A stretch of 64,000 bases of DNA. Origin: Bordetella flabilis. GTDB lineage: Bacteria > Pseudomonadota > Gammaproteobacteria > Burkholderiales > Burkholderiaceae_B. Position 1 is the first letter of the stretch, and the number at the start of each line of letters is the position of its first letter. The notes beneath the pieces are model-generated. The model was not told where the DNA came from. It searched no databases and saw only the letters and a program-made list of their open reading frames with translations. The DNA lies in contig NZ_CP016172.1 in the NCBI RefSeq assembly GCF_001676725.1, positions 3,100,001 to 3,164,000 of the forward strand. The letters are read 5' to 3'. A program made the translations under genes and the position numbers. Shown one piece after another: positions 1-8,722 of this stretch.

Positions 1-1090
1 GAATGCGCGACATCAGGGCTGCGACGTCGGGGTCCGCCCACCGTCCGTTGTCGAATTGCCCATGTTCCAACCGTCCGTCCAGCAAGGCCATGGCGACGCA
101 GCATGGCAGGCTGTGGTCCGCGGTTTCCCGGTTGGCGGGGCGGTACTTGGCGGGGTCGGCGGTGCGCCGCGCGGTCTTGCCGTGCACGCCGACGACCAGT
201 TCCTGTATCTCCCGCACCGCGCCGCCCAGGCGGTCGCGCAACGCGATCGCCGCCTCCACGGGCGATTGCAAGGTGTATTGCACCGGATAGCGTTTCAGGC
301 TGACGCGTTCGCTGCGGCTGGCCCCGGACGCAAGGTCGAAGCCCTCGATGCCCTGGCCTGCGCCTTCCAGGCGTGCGCTGGCCCACAGGCCCTCGAAGAT
401 GTCCAGCGGTCCCGTGAAACCGCTCGCCGCCAATCGCGTGGTCAACAGCGCCTCCATGGATGGCAGGCAATAGCCCAGGGTCTTCGCCATGCTCAGGCGG
501 CCGTCGGCCAGGACGGACAAGGTCAAATGCCGGTACGCCCCGAGCGCGACGGCGTGCGCCAGCGGTCCGGCCGCCATGGCGCGCGCCTTGCCGATGACCA
601 GCGGCGCCACGAAGCCGGCGGCGCTCACGTGATGCATGCCCATGGCCTCGAACGAAAAACTGTCGGCCAGGCGGATCTGCGCCTCGTAGCCGACGGCGAT
701 GGCCTCGATCAGGCGCCGGCCGTCGCCACCGCACGCTTCGACGCATGCCAGCGCCAAGGGAATGTTTTCGCTGGGGTGGCACACGTCCCGCGCCCAGTAC
801 ACATCATTGAAATCCAGGTAGCGTGTCAAGGCGCCATTGACCAGCACAGCGCTTTCCAGTGCTACTCCTCCCCCGCCGATGAGCGACGCGGTATCGCCGG
901 GTCCCGCCGGCAAGCGCGCTTCACCGGCCAGGATGCGCAGGGGTTCGGCGTGCAGGGCGCCCACGGCGCACCCCAGGCTGTCGAGGACCAGCCGCCGGAT
1001 GGCGGCCACGCTGCGCGCGGACAAGTCCTGATAGCGCAGTTCGCTGCAATACCGGGCAAGTTTCTCGGCAAGGCTGCTGTCTTGCGCCAT
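1..1090 (-). CDS. MmgE/PrpD family protein (3' end outside window)
   Basis: Reading the minus strand from an ATG at 1090 gives a continuous frame to the window edge, starting MAQDSSLAEKLARYC and containing ALVNGALTRYLDFNDVYW-like text, the signature of the MmgE/PrpD fold (2-methylcitrate dehydratase, cis-aconitate decarboxylase and iminodisuccinate epimerase relatives). About 363 residues are visible of a usual 440-480, so the C-terminus is missing. It begins 4 bases after the stop of the amidohydrolase gene and is probably the last visible gene of the same operon. The family acts on small di- and tricarboxylates as dehydratases or isomerases. The exact substrate cannot be read from sequence. 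Confidence 0.85.
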   Translation of the reverse strand, partial: MAQDSSLAEKLARYCSELRYQDLSARSVAAIRRLVLDSLGCAVGALHAEPLRILAGEARLPAGPGDTASLIGGGGVALESAVLVNGALTRYLDFNDVYWARDVCHPSENIPLALACVEACGGDGRRLIEAIAVGYEAQIRLADSFSFEAMGMHHVSAAGFVAPLVIGKARAMAAGPLAHAVALGAYRHLTLSVLADGRLSMAKTLGYCLPSMEALLTTRLAASGFTGPLDIFEGLWASARLEGAGQGIEGFDLASGASRSERVSLKRYPVQYTLQSPVEAAIALRDRLGGAVREIQELVVGVHGKTARRTADPAKYRPANRETADHSLPCCVAMALLDGRLEHGQFDNGRWADPDVAALMSRI

Positions 1091-1094
1091 GGCA

Positions 1095-1979
1095 TCAATC
1101 CTCGAATCCATATAGCGTCGCGGGGTTGTCGACGAGAATGCCGCGCCAAGTATCGGCGTCGGTCCAACCGGCCAGCAAGTCCAGCAGCCGGCCTACGTCA
1201 GGCGGCGGGCCGGCCATTTGTACGTGCGGCCAATCCGAGCCCCACACCGCATGTCCCGGATTGGCACGCAACAACGCGTCGTGGAACGGAAAACAGCGGT
1301 TGCCACGATCGGCTTCGATCCCGGCAAAGCGATATACCGCGGATAATTTGATCCAGGCAATGCCATCGCCCAGCAGACCCAGCAGGGTCTGGAACGCCGG
1401 CGCTTGCACGCCATCCCCGATGCGGGGCTGGCCCAGGTGGTCGAACACCAGCGGCAGGTCCAGCCCGCGCAGCATGGGTTCCGACAGGAGCAAGACCTCG
1501 GGATCTATCCACAATTGCGCATGCCAGCCCAGTTCGCGCATCGGGCCGGCCAAGCGGGCCAGCGCCTGCAGGTCCGCCACCGCGCGATGCCCTTGCTCGG
1601 CGGGGAACTGCTTGAAGCGCAGGCCGCGCACGCCCAGTTCATGCATATCGCGCAAGCACTTTGGCGATATGTCGGGCGCCACGACGGCCACGCCGCGCAG
1701 CCGGCCCGGATAGCGGCGCAAGGCGTCGAGCATGGCCCGGTTGTCCGTGCCATAGCTGCTGCTCTGCACCAGGACGGCGCGCGCGATGCCCACTTCATCG
1801 TGCATGTCCAGGCAGGCCTCGATCGGCACGTCGGCCGCGGGAACGTAGCGCCCCGCCGCGGCGTACGGAAAGCGCAGCCGCGGCCCCAGCACGTGCAGAT
1901 GACTGTCGCAGGCGCCAGCTGGAAGGATGTGCCGGGGACTGCTGTAGGCCGGCTGGCAGGCGGACGCGCCGTGTTCCAT
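1095..1979 (-). CDS. Amidohydrolase, LigI-like (2-pyrone-4,6-dicarboxylate hydrolase family)
   Basis: 294 residues. The N-terminal ACDSHLHVLGP block gives the HxH metal or substrate motif of amidohydrolase_2 TIM barrels. DHLGQPRIGDG in the middle and GSDWPH near residue 245 match the LigI-like group that hydrolyses lactones such as 2-pyrone-4,6-dicarboxylate. The start ATG lies 6 bases downstream of the Bug gene's stop, so the two are co-transcribed. In a locus with a uronate dehydrogenase and an SMP-30 lactonase, a sugar-acid lactone or related cyclic acid is a plausible substrate, which is inference. The enzyme should be cytoplasmic, as no signal peptide is seen. Confidence 0.85.
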   Translation of the reverse strand: MEHGASACQPAYSSPRHILPAGACDSHLHVLGPRLRFPYAAAGRYVPAADVPIEACLDMHDEVGIARAVLVQSSSYGTDNRAMLDALRRYPGRLRGVAVVAPDISPKCLRDMHELGVRGLRFKQFPAEQGHRAVADLQALARLAGPMRELGWHAQLWIDPEVLLLSEPMLRGLDLPLVFDHLGQPRIGDGVQAPAFQTLLGLLGDGIAWIKLSAVYRFAGIEADRGNRCFPFHDALLRANPGHAVWGSDWPHVQMAGPPPDVGRLLDLLAGWTDADTWRGILVDNPATLYGFED

Positions 1980-1985
1980 GGCGTT

Positions 1986-2960
1986 TCAGTTCGGTCGGAT
2001 GTGGGATTCCTTTACGACCTTGGCCCATTTGGCCGTGTCGTCGAGGATCATCTTTTCCATCTGCTCGGGCGTGTTGGCCAGCGGGATGGAGCCGGTCTCC
2101 TGAATCTGCTTGCGCACGCCGGGAGAATTGATGGTGCGCACCAGGTCCGCATGCAACTTCTGCACGATCGCTTCCGGCGTGCCGCGCGGCGCGACGACGC
2201 CGAACCAAGAGATCGCCTCGTAGCCCGGCAGCCCCGACTCGGCCGCGGTCGGTACATCGGGCAAGTCCGGCACGCGAACGGACGACGTCACGGCGAGCGC
2301 GCGCAGTTTCCCGCTCTTGACCAGTTGCACCACCGGCGGCGTGGTGGTGAAGTTCAGGGCGACTTCGCCGCCCAGGACGGCGCTGACCGAAGGCGCGCTC
2401 CCCTTGTAGGGAACGTGCAGCATGTCGGTGCCGGTCATGGCCTTGAACATTTCGCCGGCCAGTTGCCCGGGCGACGCATTCCCTGTGGACGCGAAAGCCA
2501 GTTTGCCGGGCTCGGACTTCGCCAGCGCAATCAGTTCCTTCACGGAATGCGCCGGCAGCGCCGTGTTGGCGACGATGATATTGGGCACGGTCGCGATGAC
2601 CGTGACCGGAACGAAATCCTTCACCGGGTCGTAAGCCAGCTTGTCGTACAGCGACGGGCTGATCGTCAGCGGGCCGCCCGAGCCCATCAGCAGGGTATAT
2701 CCGTCCGGCGCGGCACGGGCCGCCATCTCGGTCCCGATCATCCCGCTGGCCCCAGGCCGGTTGTCGATGATGATGGACTGGCGCCATTCCTTGCCCAACT
2801 GCTGGAACACGGTGCGTGCCAGGATGTCCGTGCTGCCGCCCGGCGGAAATGGCACGATGACCCTTATGGGGCGCGAGGGGTAATCCTGCGCGGCGGCGTT
2901 GAAGGCCAGGCCGGTCGCCATTGCGGCGAGGACCAGCGCGGCTTTGATGCGGATCAACAT
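1986..2960 (-). CDS. Bug/TctC family tripartite tricarboxylate receptor
   Basis: 324 residues with a cleavable signal peptide ending near AAAQD at residue 25, then YPSRPIRVIVPFPPGGSTD, the hallmark N-terminus of Bug proteins. A GYTLLMGSGG loop and a VPYKGSAP segment complete the ligand-binding pattern. These periplasmic receptors bind carboxylates or related small molecules and normally feed TctAB permeases, but none is adjacent. A GAGA-type ribosome site precedes the ATG. It lies between the dehydrogenase and amidohydrolase genes, 171 bases after the former, and may carry a local promoter. Its ligand is probably the sugar acid handled by this operon (inference). Confidence 0.93.
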   Translation of the reverse strand: MLIRIKAALVLAAMATGLAFNAAAQDYPSRPIRVIVPFPPGGSTDILARTVFQQLGKEWRQSIIIDNRPGASGMIGTEMAARAAPDGYTLLMGSGGPLTISPSLYDKLAYDPVKDFVPVTVIATVPNIIVANTALPAHSVKELIALAKSEPGKLAFASTGNASPGQLAGEMFKAMTGTDMLHVPYKGSAPSVSAVLGGEVALNFTTTPPVVQLVKSGKLRALAVTSSVRVPDLPDVPTAAESGLPGYEAISWFGVVAPRGTPEAIVQKLHADLVRTINSPGVRKQIQETGSIPLANTPEQMEKMILDDTAKWAKVVKESHIRPN

Positions 2961-3131
2961 GCTCTGTCTCTTTATCGTTGGAATGTCGGCGCGTTCACCG
3001 TCATCGGTATGGTGGCAGCCGCGTCGACTGCATATATTATCCCTCGATCAATTAAAGCGGGAAGATTTGCCGCGAAGGCTGCCTTGTGCGGCCGGAATGG
3101 CGCCCCTGCACGATCAGGCGCCGCCCCGCCA
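2961..3131. other. Intergenic gap within the sugar-acid operon
   Basis: 171 bases between the dehydrogenase stop and the Bug start. An AT-rich patch (about 3030-3065) stands out from the GC-rich surroundings and could hold a secondary promoter for the Bug gene. No conserved RNA or hairpin is evident. Confidence 0.3.
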
Positions 3132-3938
3132 TCACGCTATCCGCCGCAGGTCGCCGTCGAATTCGACCATGCAGCCGAAACCGCCATGGAACAAGGCCTC
3201 CCGCGCGTCTTCGTCGGACGCCTTGCTCCGGATTTGGGCCGACCATGCGTTCGCGTTGTCCTGTGGCTGGTATCCAAGGAAGGCCGCATGGCCGTTGTCC
3301 CACCTGCCGGCATCATTGCCGGAAACGCCATATACCACGACGTAGTGATAGTTCGGATGATCGATGCAGCGGCGTGTCAGTTGCACCATGTCGCGGTGGC
3401 TGATCCACGTCGCCAGATGCCGCGGGGCTGTCGGCGTGTCGTCGGGCCGGAACGACCCGATACGCAGGCAGGCGACGCTCACCCCGTGCTTGTCCGCATA
3501 CAGCCGACCCAGCGCTTCGCCAAACGCCTTGGAGACCCCATAGCGGCTGTCCGGCCGCGGCAACGACAGGCCGTCCAGCACCTGGTCACGGCGGTGAAAA
3601 CCCACCGCGTGGTTCGAACTCGCGAATACCACCCGCTTCACCCCCATGCGATAGGCGGCCTCGAACACGTTGTAGCAGCCGTCAATGTTCATCTCGCGTA
3701 TGCGGGGCCAGGCGTCCTCGTCGGGTATGCCGGCAAGATGCACCACGCAGTCCACGTCCCGCATGGCCTCCACCATCGCGGCCGGGTCACGGATATCCGC
3801 CTGCACGATTTCCTCGCCCGAGCCAGCCGGCGCCTGCTCCGCGATGTCGGCAAGCCTCAGCATGTAATGGCCCCGCATGCCTGCGCGCAATGCGCGGCCG
3901 ATGTGGCCCGCGGCGCCTGTAATGAGGATTCTTTTCAT
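3132..3938 (-). CDS. udh: NAD-dependent uronate dehydrogenase homologue
   Basis: 268 residues from the ATG at 3938. Short-chain dehydrogenase with an N-terminal Rossmann motif ITGAAGHIG, a FASSNH segment and catalytic YGVSK. The C-terminal GNDAGRWDN and FLGYQPQDNA segments closely resemble bacterial uronate dehydrogenases, which oxidise glucuronate or galacturonate to aldarolactones. An upstream AGGAG lies 5 bases before this ATG, and the start overlaps the preceding gene's TGA (TGATG), so translational coupling with the SMP-30 gene is likely. An alternative ATG is 3 bases upstream at 3941. The symbol is by homology; hexose epimerase-like activities cannot be excluded. Confidence 0.8.
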   Translation of the reverse strand: MKRILITGAAGHIGRALRAGMRGHYMLRLADIAEQAPAGSGEEIVQADIRDPAAMVEAMRDVDCVVHLAGIPDEDAWPRIREMNIDGCYNVFEAAYRMGVKRVVFASSNHAVGFHRRDQVLDGLSLPRPDSRYGVSKAFGEALGRLYADKHGVSVACLRIGSFRPDDTPTAPRHLATWISHRDMVQLTRRCIDHPNYHYVVVYGVSGNDAGRWDNGHAAFLGYQPQDNANAWSAQIRSKASDEDAREALFHGGFGCMVEFDGDLRRIA

Positions 3939-4888
3939 CATGGCTCCTGTTCGGGGGCGTCGTGGGCCGCCGCTGCCCCGGGCAACCCCGTGCGCGCCGC
4001 GCCTTCCCATTCGAAGGTCAGGATCGTGCCGGTGGCTGATTCGGTAACGAACGCCTGGCAGCCGCCGGGCGCGAAGGCGATATTGGTGGTCGCCTTGCCC
4101 AGCGGCGAGCGATAACGCCGCACTGTTTCGCCCTCCGGCGTCACGACGAACACGGCCCCCAGCGATACGTGCGCCACGAACAGCGTGCCCGTGGTGTCCA
4201 TGGCGAGCCCGTCCGGACCGCCGACGCCAAAGAAGCCGCAGAAGCGGCCGACCTTGGCCGTGCCACCGTCCGCGAACAGCGGCACCCGCCAGACCGCGTT
4301 GTCCCGCGTCATGGCGACGAACAGGGCCGATTCATCCGGCGCCAGGACCAGCCCGTTGGGACTGGGGCCGTTGTCGACCAGCACGTCCAGGCGTCCGCAT
4401 GGGGACAGCCTGTATACGCGCCCCGTCGGGTCGTGCAGACCGGTCTGCCCCTGGTCGGTGAAGTACAGGTCGCCGTTGCCGGCGAAGACGAGATCATTGG
4501 GCCCCTTGAAACGCTCGCCGTTGCGGCGCGCCAGCACGGGCTCGACGGCGCCCGTCGCGATTTCGACGCGCAGGATGCCGTTGCGGTAGTCGGCCACATA
4601 AAGATGCCGGCCCGCCGGGTGCAGGGCCAGGCCGTTGGGCTCCCCATCGTATTCCGCGACTACGGACCACCGGCCAGTGGGCGCAATGCAGAAGATACGG
4701 CCATGCGGGATATCGACGACATACAGGTTGCCGTGGGCATCGAAGCAAGGCCCTTCGAGGAATCCGTCCACCGCCCTGCCCTGCGCCTGCGCCATCGACC
4801 ACGGCGTGACGCGGGGCCGCCGGAATTCATCGGGCATGCGCTGCCACACTGCCATCTCCCGCGCCTCCAGGCTGCCCAGGTTCATCAT
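3938..4888 (-). CDS. SMP-30/gluconolactonase/LRE family lactonase
   Basis: About 316 residues if started at the MMNLG pair (4888 or 4885). An in-frame start at 4945 would lie inside the upstream gene. The six-bladed propeller motifs are present in order: EGPCFDAHGNLYVVD, GPNDLVFAGNGDLYFTD, PSPNGLVLAPD and GGPDGLAMDTTGTLF, carrying the Glu, Asn and Asp metal ligands of the family. Enzymes of this group hydrolyse aldono- and aldarolactones. Placed between a dehydratase gene and a uronate dehydrogenase gene, it fits as the step that opens the lactone made by the dehydrogenase. It starts 7 bases after the preceding stop. Confidence 0.88.
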   Translation of the reverse strand: MMNLGSLEAREMAVWQRMPDEFRRPRVTPWSMAQAQGRAVDGFLEGPCFDAHGNLYVVDIPHGRIFCIAPTGRWSVVAEYDGEPNGLALHPAGRHLYVADYRNGILRVEIATGAVEPVLARRNGERFKGPNDLVFAGNGDLYFTDQGQTGLHDPTGRVYRLSPCGRLDVLVDNGPSPNGLVLAPDESALFVAMTRDNAVWRVPLFADGGTAKVGRFCGFFGVGGPDGLAMDTTGTLFVAHVSLGAVFVVTPEGETVRRYRSPLGKATTNIAFAPGGCQAFVTESATGTILTFEWEGAARTGLPGAAAAHDAPEQEP

Positions 4889-4895
4889 GGCCGGC

Positions 4896-6044
4896 TCACT
4901 GGCATATCTGCCATACCTGGCCGCCCCCGGCGGCGGGCACGCCATAGCGGTCGATCGCGCCCGCGTCGAAGTCGAAGCCGAGTCCGGGGTCCGTCGGCAA
5001 GAGCAGTTGGCCTTGCTCGGCTACCAACTGACGGTCGATCAGCTTGCGGAAATTGACGATATGCGCGTCGGGCATGAATTCGGCATAGGTGGCATTGGGC
5101 GCCGATGCGACGGCGTGCACATGGACATCGTGCCAGGCATGGGGGGCCACCGACACGCCGAAACTGGCAGCCGTCGCCGCAATGCGGCGCCATTCCGTCA
5201 GGCCGCCGCACACCGTGGCGTCGGTCTGCAGCAAGGTGGTCGCGCCTCGTTCCAGCAAGTCCTTGAAACGCCAGCGGCCGGCCTCGATTTCGCCGGTGGC
5301 CACGGTGACGCGCGTGGCGCGCGCCAGGCGGGCATGGTTGTCGATGTCGTCCGGCGAAAATGGCTCTTCGATCCAATATGGGTCGTAGCGCTCGAAGCGA
5401 CGCATGTATTCCAGGGCCGTGGGCAGATCCGGCCAGGCGTTGTTGGCGTCCAGCATCAGGCGCACGTCCGGGCCTATGGCCTCGCGCACGGCCGCCAGGC
5501 GCTTCTCCTCTTCGCGAGGCGAGAGCCGGCCGGTTTTCATCTTGACGGCGTCGAATCCGCTACTGACATGTCCGAGCATCTCCCCGGCCAGGGCATCGAG
5601 GTCCTTGCCAGGCCAGTAATAGCCCCCGCTGGCATAGGCCGGCACGCGATCGTGCGCGGCGGCGCCCAGATAGCGGAACAGCGGCAGTCCGGCGCTGCGC
5701 GCATTCAGGTCCCACAAGGCGATATCCAGGGCCGACAGCGCACGCATGACCACGCCCGCGCGGCCCTGCAGCAGCGCCTCCTGGTACATCGACTGCCACA
5801 GTCCTTCGACACGCAAGGATTCATCGCCCAGGATGATGGGCGCCAGCAGGTCGGTCACCGCGGAGCACAGCAGCTTGCCGGAAGTGTTCACCGCGTAGCA
5901 ATACCCTATGCCTTCCACGCCATCCGCGGCGCGTACGCGCACCAGGCAATATTCCCGGGCGGCCACCGTGCGGGTGGAGAAAGTGACCGGGCTGTCGAGC
6001 GGCACGCGGGCCAGGCAAGCGGAAACGGATTCGATACGGGACAT
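4896..6044 (-). CDS. Mandelate racemase/muconate lactonizing enzyme family dehydratase
   Basis: 382 residues of the enolase superfamily. Visible catalytic elements are KMK (K168, K170), metal ligands D199, E226 (in IEEPF) and E252 (in ATGEIE), and a D275-H302 dyad (TDATVCGG, APHAWHD). The Lys and His-Asp pairs are those of the mandelate racemase subgroup, many of which dehydrate aldonic or aldaric acids. Given the neighbouring uronate dehydrogenase and lactonase, an acid-sugar dehydratase is the best reading, but sequence alone does not give the epimer specificity. Start ATG at 6044; no strong Shine-Dalgarno is seen. Confidence 0.88.
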   Translation of the reverse strand: MSRIESVSACLARVPLDSPVTFSTRTVAAREYCLVRVRAADGVEGIGYCYAVNTSGKLLCSAVTDLLAPIILGDESLRVEGLWQSMYQEALLQGRAGVVMRALSALDIALWDLNARSAGLPLFRYLGAAAHDRVPAYASGGYYWPGKDLDALAGEMLGHVSSGFDAVKMKTGRLSPREEEKRLAAVREAIGPDVRLMLDANNAWPDLPTALEYMRRFERYDPYWIEEPFSPDDIDNHARLARATRVTVATGEIEAGRWRFKDLLERGATTLLQTDATVCGGLTEWRRIAATAASFGVSVAPHAWHDVHVHAVASAPNATYAEFMPDAHIVNFRKLIDRQLVAEQGQLLLPTDPGLGFDFDAGAIDRYGVPAAGGGQVWQICQ

Positions 6045-6101
6045 GGAAGATCTTCAGGAGAGTTCGAAGGCGGGGTTGGCGCACGGCCGGGGAAACGCGG
6101 C

Positions 6102-7462
6102 TCAGCCGGCCGCGGTATACGGGCGGGTCGGCACATCCGGTGGGGTGGCGGTCGCAGGCGCGAAGCGGGGCGCGGTCTCGCGCAGCTTTATGACACTGAC
6201 GATGGTGATCAGCACATTCAACAGGAGGTAGGCCACCAGATACCAGGGCGCGCCGTTGCCGATGTTCAGCAGCCAGCTGGACAGCAAGGCCAGGGCCGCG
6301 CCCAGCACCGAACCGATCTGCTGGACGAAGGACAAACCCGTCGCCCTGCGCTCCACGGGAAAAAGCTCGGCAAAGAAAGCGGCTTGCGCTCCGTACATCG
6401 GGCCATGGCCGAAGGCCAGCGCGAAGATGATGGCGCCCCACAACAATGCGATGTCATGGACGGACGCCGCATAGAACACGAGCGGCGCCCCCACCAGGCA
6501 CAGCGTGGCGCCCAGCAGATAAACGGGACGGCGCCCATAGCGGTCGGACGCCATGCCATACCAAGGCAACAACAGCGATTCGACGATGAGCGCGACCAGC
6601 GTGGCTTCGGTCAAGGGGCCTTGGCAATGCCCTGGTTGACGGCGTACGCCACGATCAGCACCGAATACGCCGAAAACGTCACGCTCTCCGCGAGCTTCGC
6701 GCCGACGCCGTACCACGTTTCGCGGGGATACTGGCGCAGTACGTCGCGCAGCGGTGTGCGGACTTCCTTCTGGCGCGCGCGGGCTTCCAGGAATTCCGGC
6801 GCATCGGCCAGGTGCACGCGGATGTACAGCCCCAGCGCGACAAGGATCCCGGCCAGCAGGAACGGCACCCGCCAGCCCCAGGCGAGAAAAGCTTCATTCG
6901 ACATGTTCGCCGTGAGCAGCGCGAACAGGCCCAGCGGCAGCAGGTAGCCAAGCGGCGCGCCAAGCTGGATAAAGCTGGCGTAGAAGCCACGCCTCGGCGC
7001 GGGGGCGTGCTCGCAGGCAATCAGAATGGCATTGGCTTGTTCGCCTCCGATGGAAAAGCCATGCAGGATGCGTACCAGCAGCAAAGCCAGTGGCGCCCAG
7101 ACGCCAATGACCTCGTAGGTGGGAAGGAGGCCGACCGCGAAGGTGCTGATGCCGGATATCAGCAAGGTGATGACCAGCGCCGTCTTCCGGCCCTTGCGGT
7201 CGCCCATCGGCCCGAAGAACAGCCCGCCCAACGGTCGCGCCACAAAGCCGACCGCGTAGGTGGAAAGCGCGATCAACGTCCCCACCAGCGGCGACACGCT
7301 CGGGAAGAAGACATGGTTGAAGGCAAGCACGGAGGCGGTCGCGAAGATGAAGAAGTCGTACCATTCCACGGTACTGCCGATGGTCGATGACACGATGACG
7401 CGGCGCAGGCTGATGGGCCGGCGTGGCGGCGCGGTATTGCGCGCGGACACTGCAGCATGCAT
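6102..7462 (-). pseudogene. MFS (metabolite:H+ symporter type) transporter with a one-base frameshift
   Basis: The ATG at 7462 follows a good AGGAGA site and opens with VSSTIGSTVEWYDFFIF, the N-terminus of the shikimate/proline-betaine (MHS) carrier group. GDRKGRKTA lies in the loop between helices 2 and 3. The frame runs about 284 residues to QGIAKAP and stops at 6611. The remaining helices (LTEATLVALIVESLLLPWYG and on to 6102) continue in another frame. Restoring one base in the run of four G at about 6616-6619 on the plus strand rejoins a normal carrier of roughly 450 residues. Either a true disrupting mutation or a homopolymer sequencing error. It would be the uptake system of the sugar-acid operon. 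Confidence 0.8.
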
Positions 7463-7656
7463 GGTTTGTCTCCTGGTTGGAAACGGCGGCGTGTAGTTAT
7501 GGCGCCAGCGATGGCCGAGCCGTCCGTCGCGGGAAAGTCTAGGAGCCGCCCATCCAAATAACAAATCGATAGTTCATATAAACTGATCGGAAAAACGAAT
7601 CGCCGAATCGGCACCCGGCGCAGCGTGCCCAGCATGTCCGGCGGCAAGGAGCGACA
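7463..7656. promoter_or_regulatory. Divergent promoter region between the sugar-acid operon and its LysR gene
   Basis: 194 bases separating divergent genes. An AT-rich block at about 7555-7600 is the likely site of both promoters and of LysR binding, as usual for divergent LysR arrangements. I could not fix individual -10/-35 boxes with confidence. Confidence 0.5.
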
Positions 7657-8586
7657 TTGGGCACCAACCTATCGACCCGCCATTTGCGTGCCTTCGTGGC
7701 CCTCGTGCATACGCGCAGCTTCACGCGGGCCGCCGCCGCGTGCCATTTGTCGCAGCCGGCCTTCAGTGCGGTAATCCAGAGCCTCGAGGAACATGCCGGC
7801 GTGCGGTTATTCACGCGAACGCCCCGCAGCATTGCCTTGACGCCGGAGGGAACGCTGTTCGAGGCCTACGCCATCCGCTTGCTGCACGACTTCGACCGGG
7901 CCTTCAAGGAATTGGAAGACCACGTATCCCGGCGCAAGGGGCGCGTGGCCATCGCCACGCTGGCATCGCTGGCCGGCGGCGAACTGCCGCCGGTCATCCT
8001 GGAATTTCGCCGCCGCTATCCCGGCATCGAGGTCAGCCTGAAAGACGTGACGGCCGATGTGTGCCTTGAACTGCTGCGCGCGGACCAGGTGGACTTCGCC
8101 GTGACAGCGGCCATCGCGCCCGCGCTGGACCTGACCAGTACGCCGCTCACGTCCGACGGTTTCCACCTGGTATGCCGGCGCGATCATCCCCTGGCCCGGC
8201 GCAAGAAGCTGGCAGCGGACGAAGTCATCAACCTGCCGATGGTTCGCTTCGCGCGCAGCAGCAGTATCCGCCAGCATCTGGATGCCGCGTTCTATCCGCG
8301 GCAACTGATAACGGAAATGGAGGTCTACAACCTGATGACCGCCGCCGGCCTGGTGGCGCGCGGCATCGGCGTCACACTGGTACCTACGCTCGCGCTGTTT
8401 GAGTTCCAGGTCCAGGGCCTGGTGGCGATTCCCGTCGCGCTGCCTATCCCCGACCGGGAGATCTGCGTGATACGCCGCAAGGATGCGGCCGATTCCGTGG
8501 CGGCGGCGGCCTTCGTCGATCTGCTGCGCGCCCGCTGGGGCCGGCGCGCGAAGGCGGCGGGACGCCCCGGGCGCCCGGGAAGGTAG
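7657..8586 (+). CDS. LysR family transcriptional regulator
   Basis: 309 residues from a TTG start supported by AAGGAG six bases upstream. The N-terminal helix-turn-helix (LSTRHLRAFVALVHTRSFTRAAAACHL, cut here as residues 5-31) and SQPAFSAVIQSLE are typical, followed by a periplasmic-binding-like effector domain from about residue 90. It diverges from the sugar-acid operon, so it is the probable activator of that operon with a pathway acid as co-inducer. That assignment rests on position only. The gene ends in a GC-rich perfect palindrome (8566-8579), which may form a small hairpin. Confidence 0.88.
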   Translation: MGTNLSTRHLRAFVALVHTRSFTRAAAACHLSQPAFSAVIQSLEEHAGVRLFTRTPRSIALTPEGTLFEAYAIRLLHDFDRAFKELEDHVSRRKGRVAIATLASLAGGELPPVILEFRRRYPGIEVSLKDVTADVCLELLRADQVDFAVTAAIAPALDLTSTPLTSDGFHLVCRRDHPLARRKKLAADEVINLPMVRFARSSSIRQHLDAAFYPRQLITEMEVYNLMTAAGLVARGIGVTLVPTLALFEFQVQGLVAIPVALPIPDREICVIRRKDAADSVAAAAFVDLLRARWGRRAKAAGRPGRPGR

Positions 8587-8722
8587 CCGCAATCAGAACT
8601 CATATGTGGAACGTCTGTTACGTTGCGGATTATGGTGCATCACGGTTACGTCATATGCGCTCGCTAGCCTCTGTACGCCGCCGCTTCACGCGGGGGTCGA
8701 TCCATGCAAGGACTCACACGAG

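Noticed and set aside
1404..4115. Long open frame on the plus strand across the sugar-acid operon
   Set aside because: Its translation has no family motif and it lies antisense to three well-supported genes. It is an artefact of high GC in the third codon position.
8566..8579. GC palindrome at the end of the LysR gene as a terminator
   Set aside because: Short, with little loop and no T run, and inside coding sequence; too weak to list.
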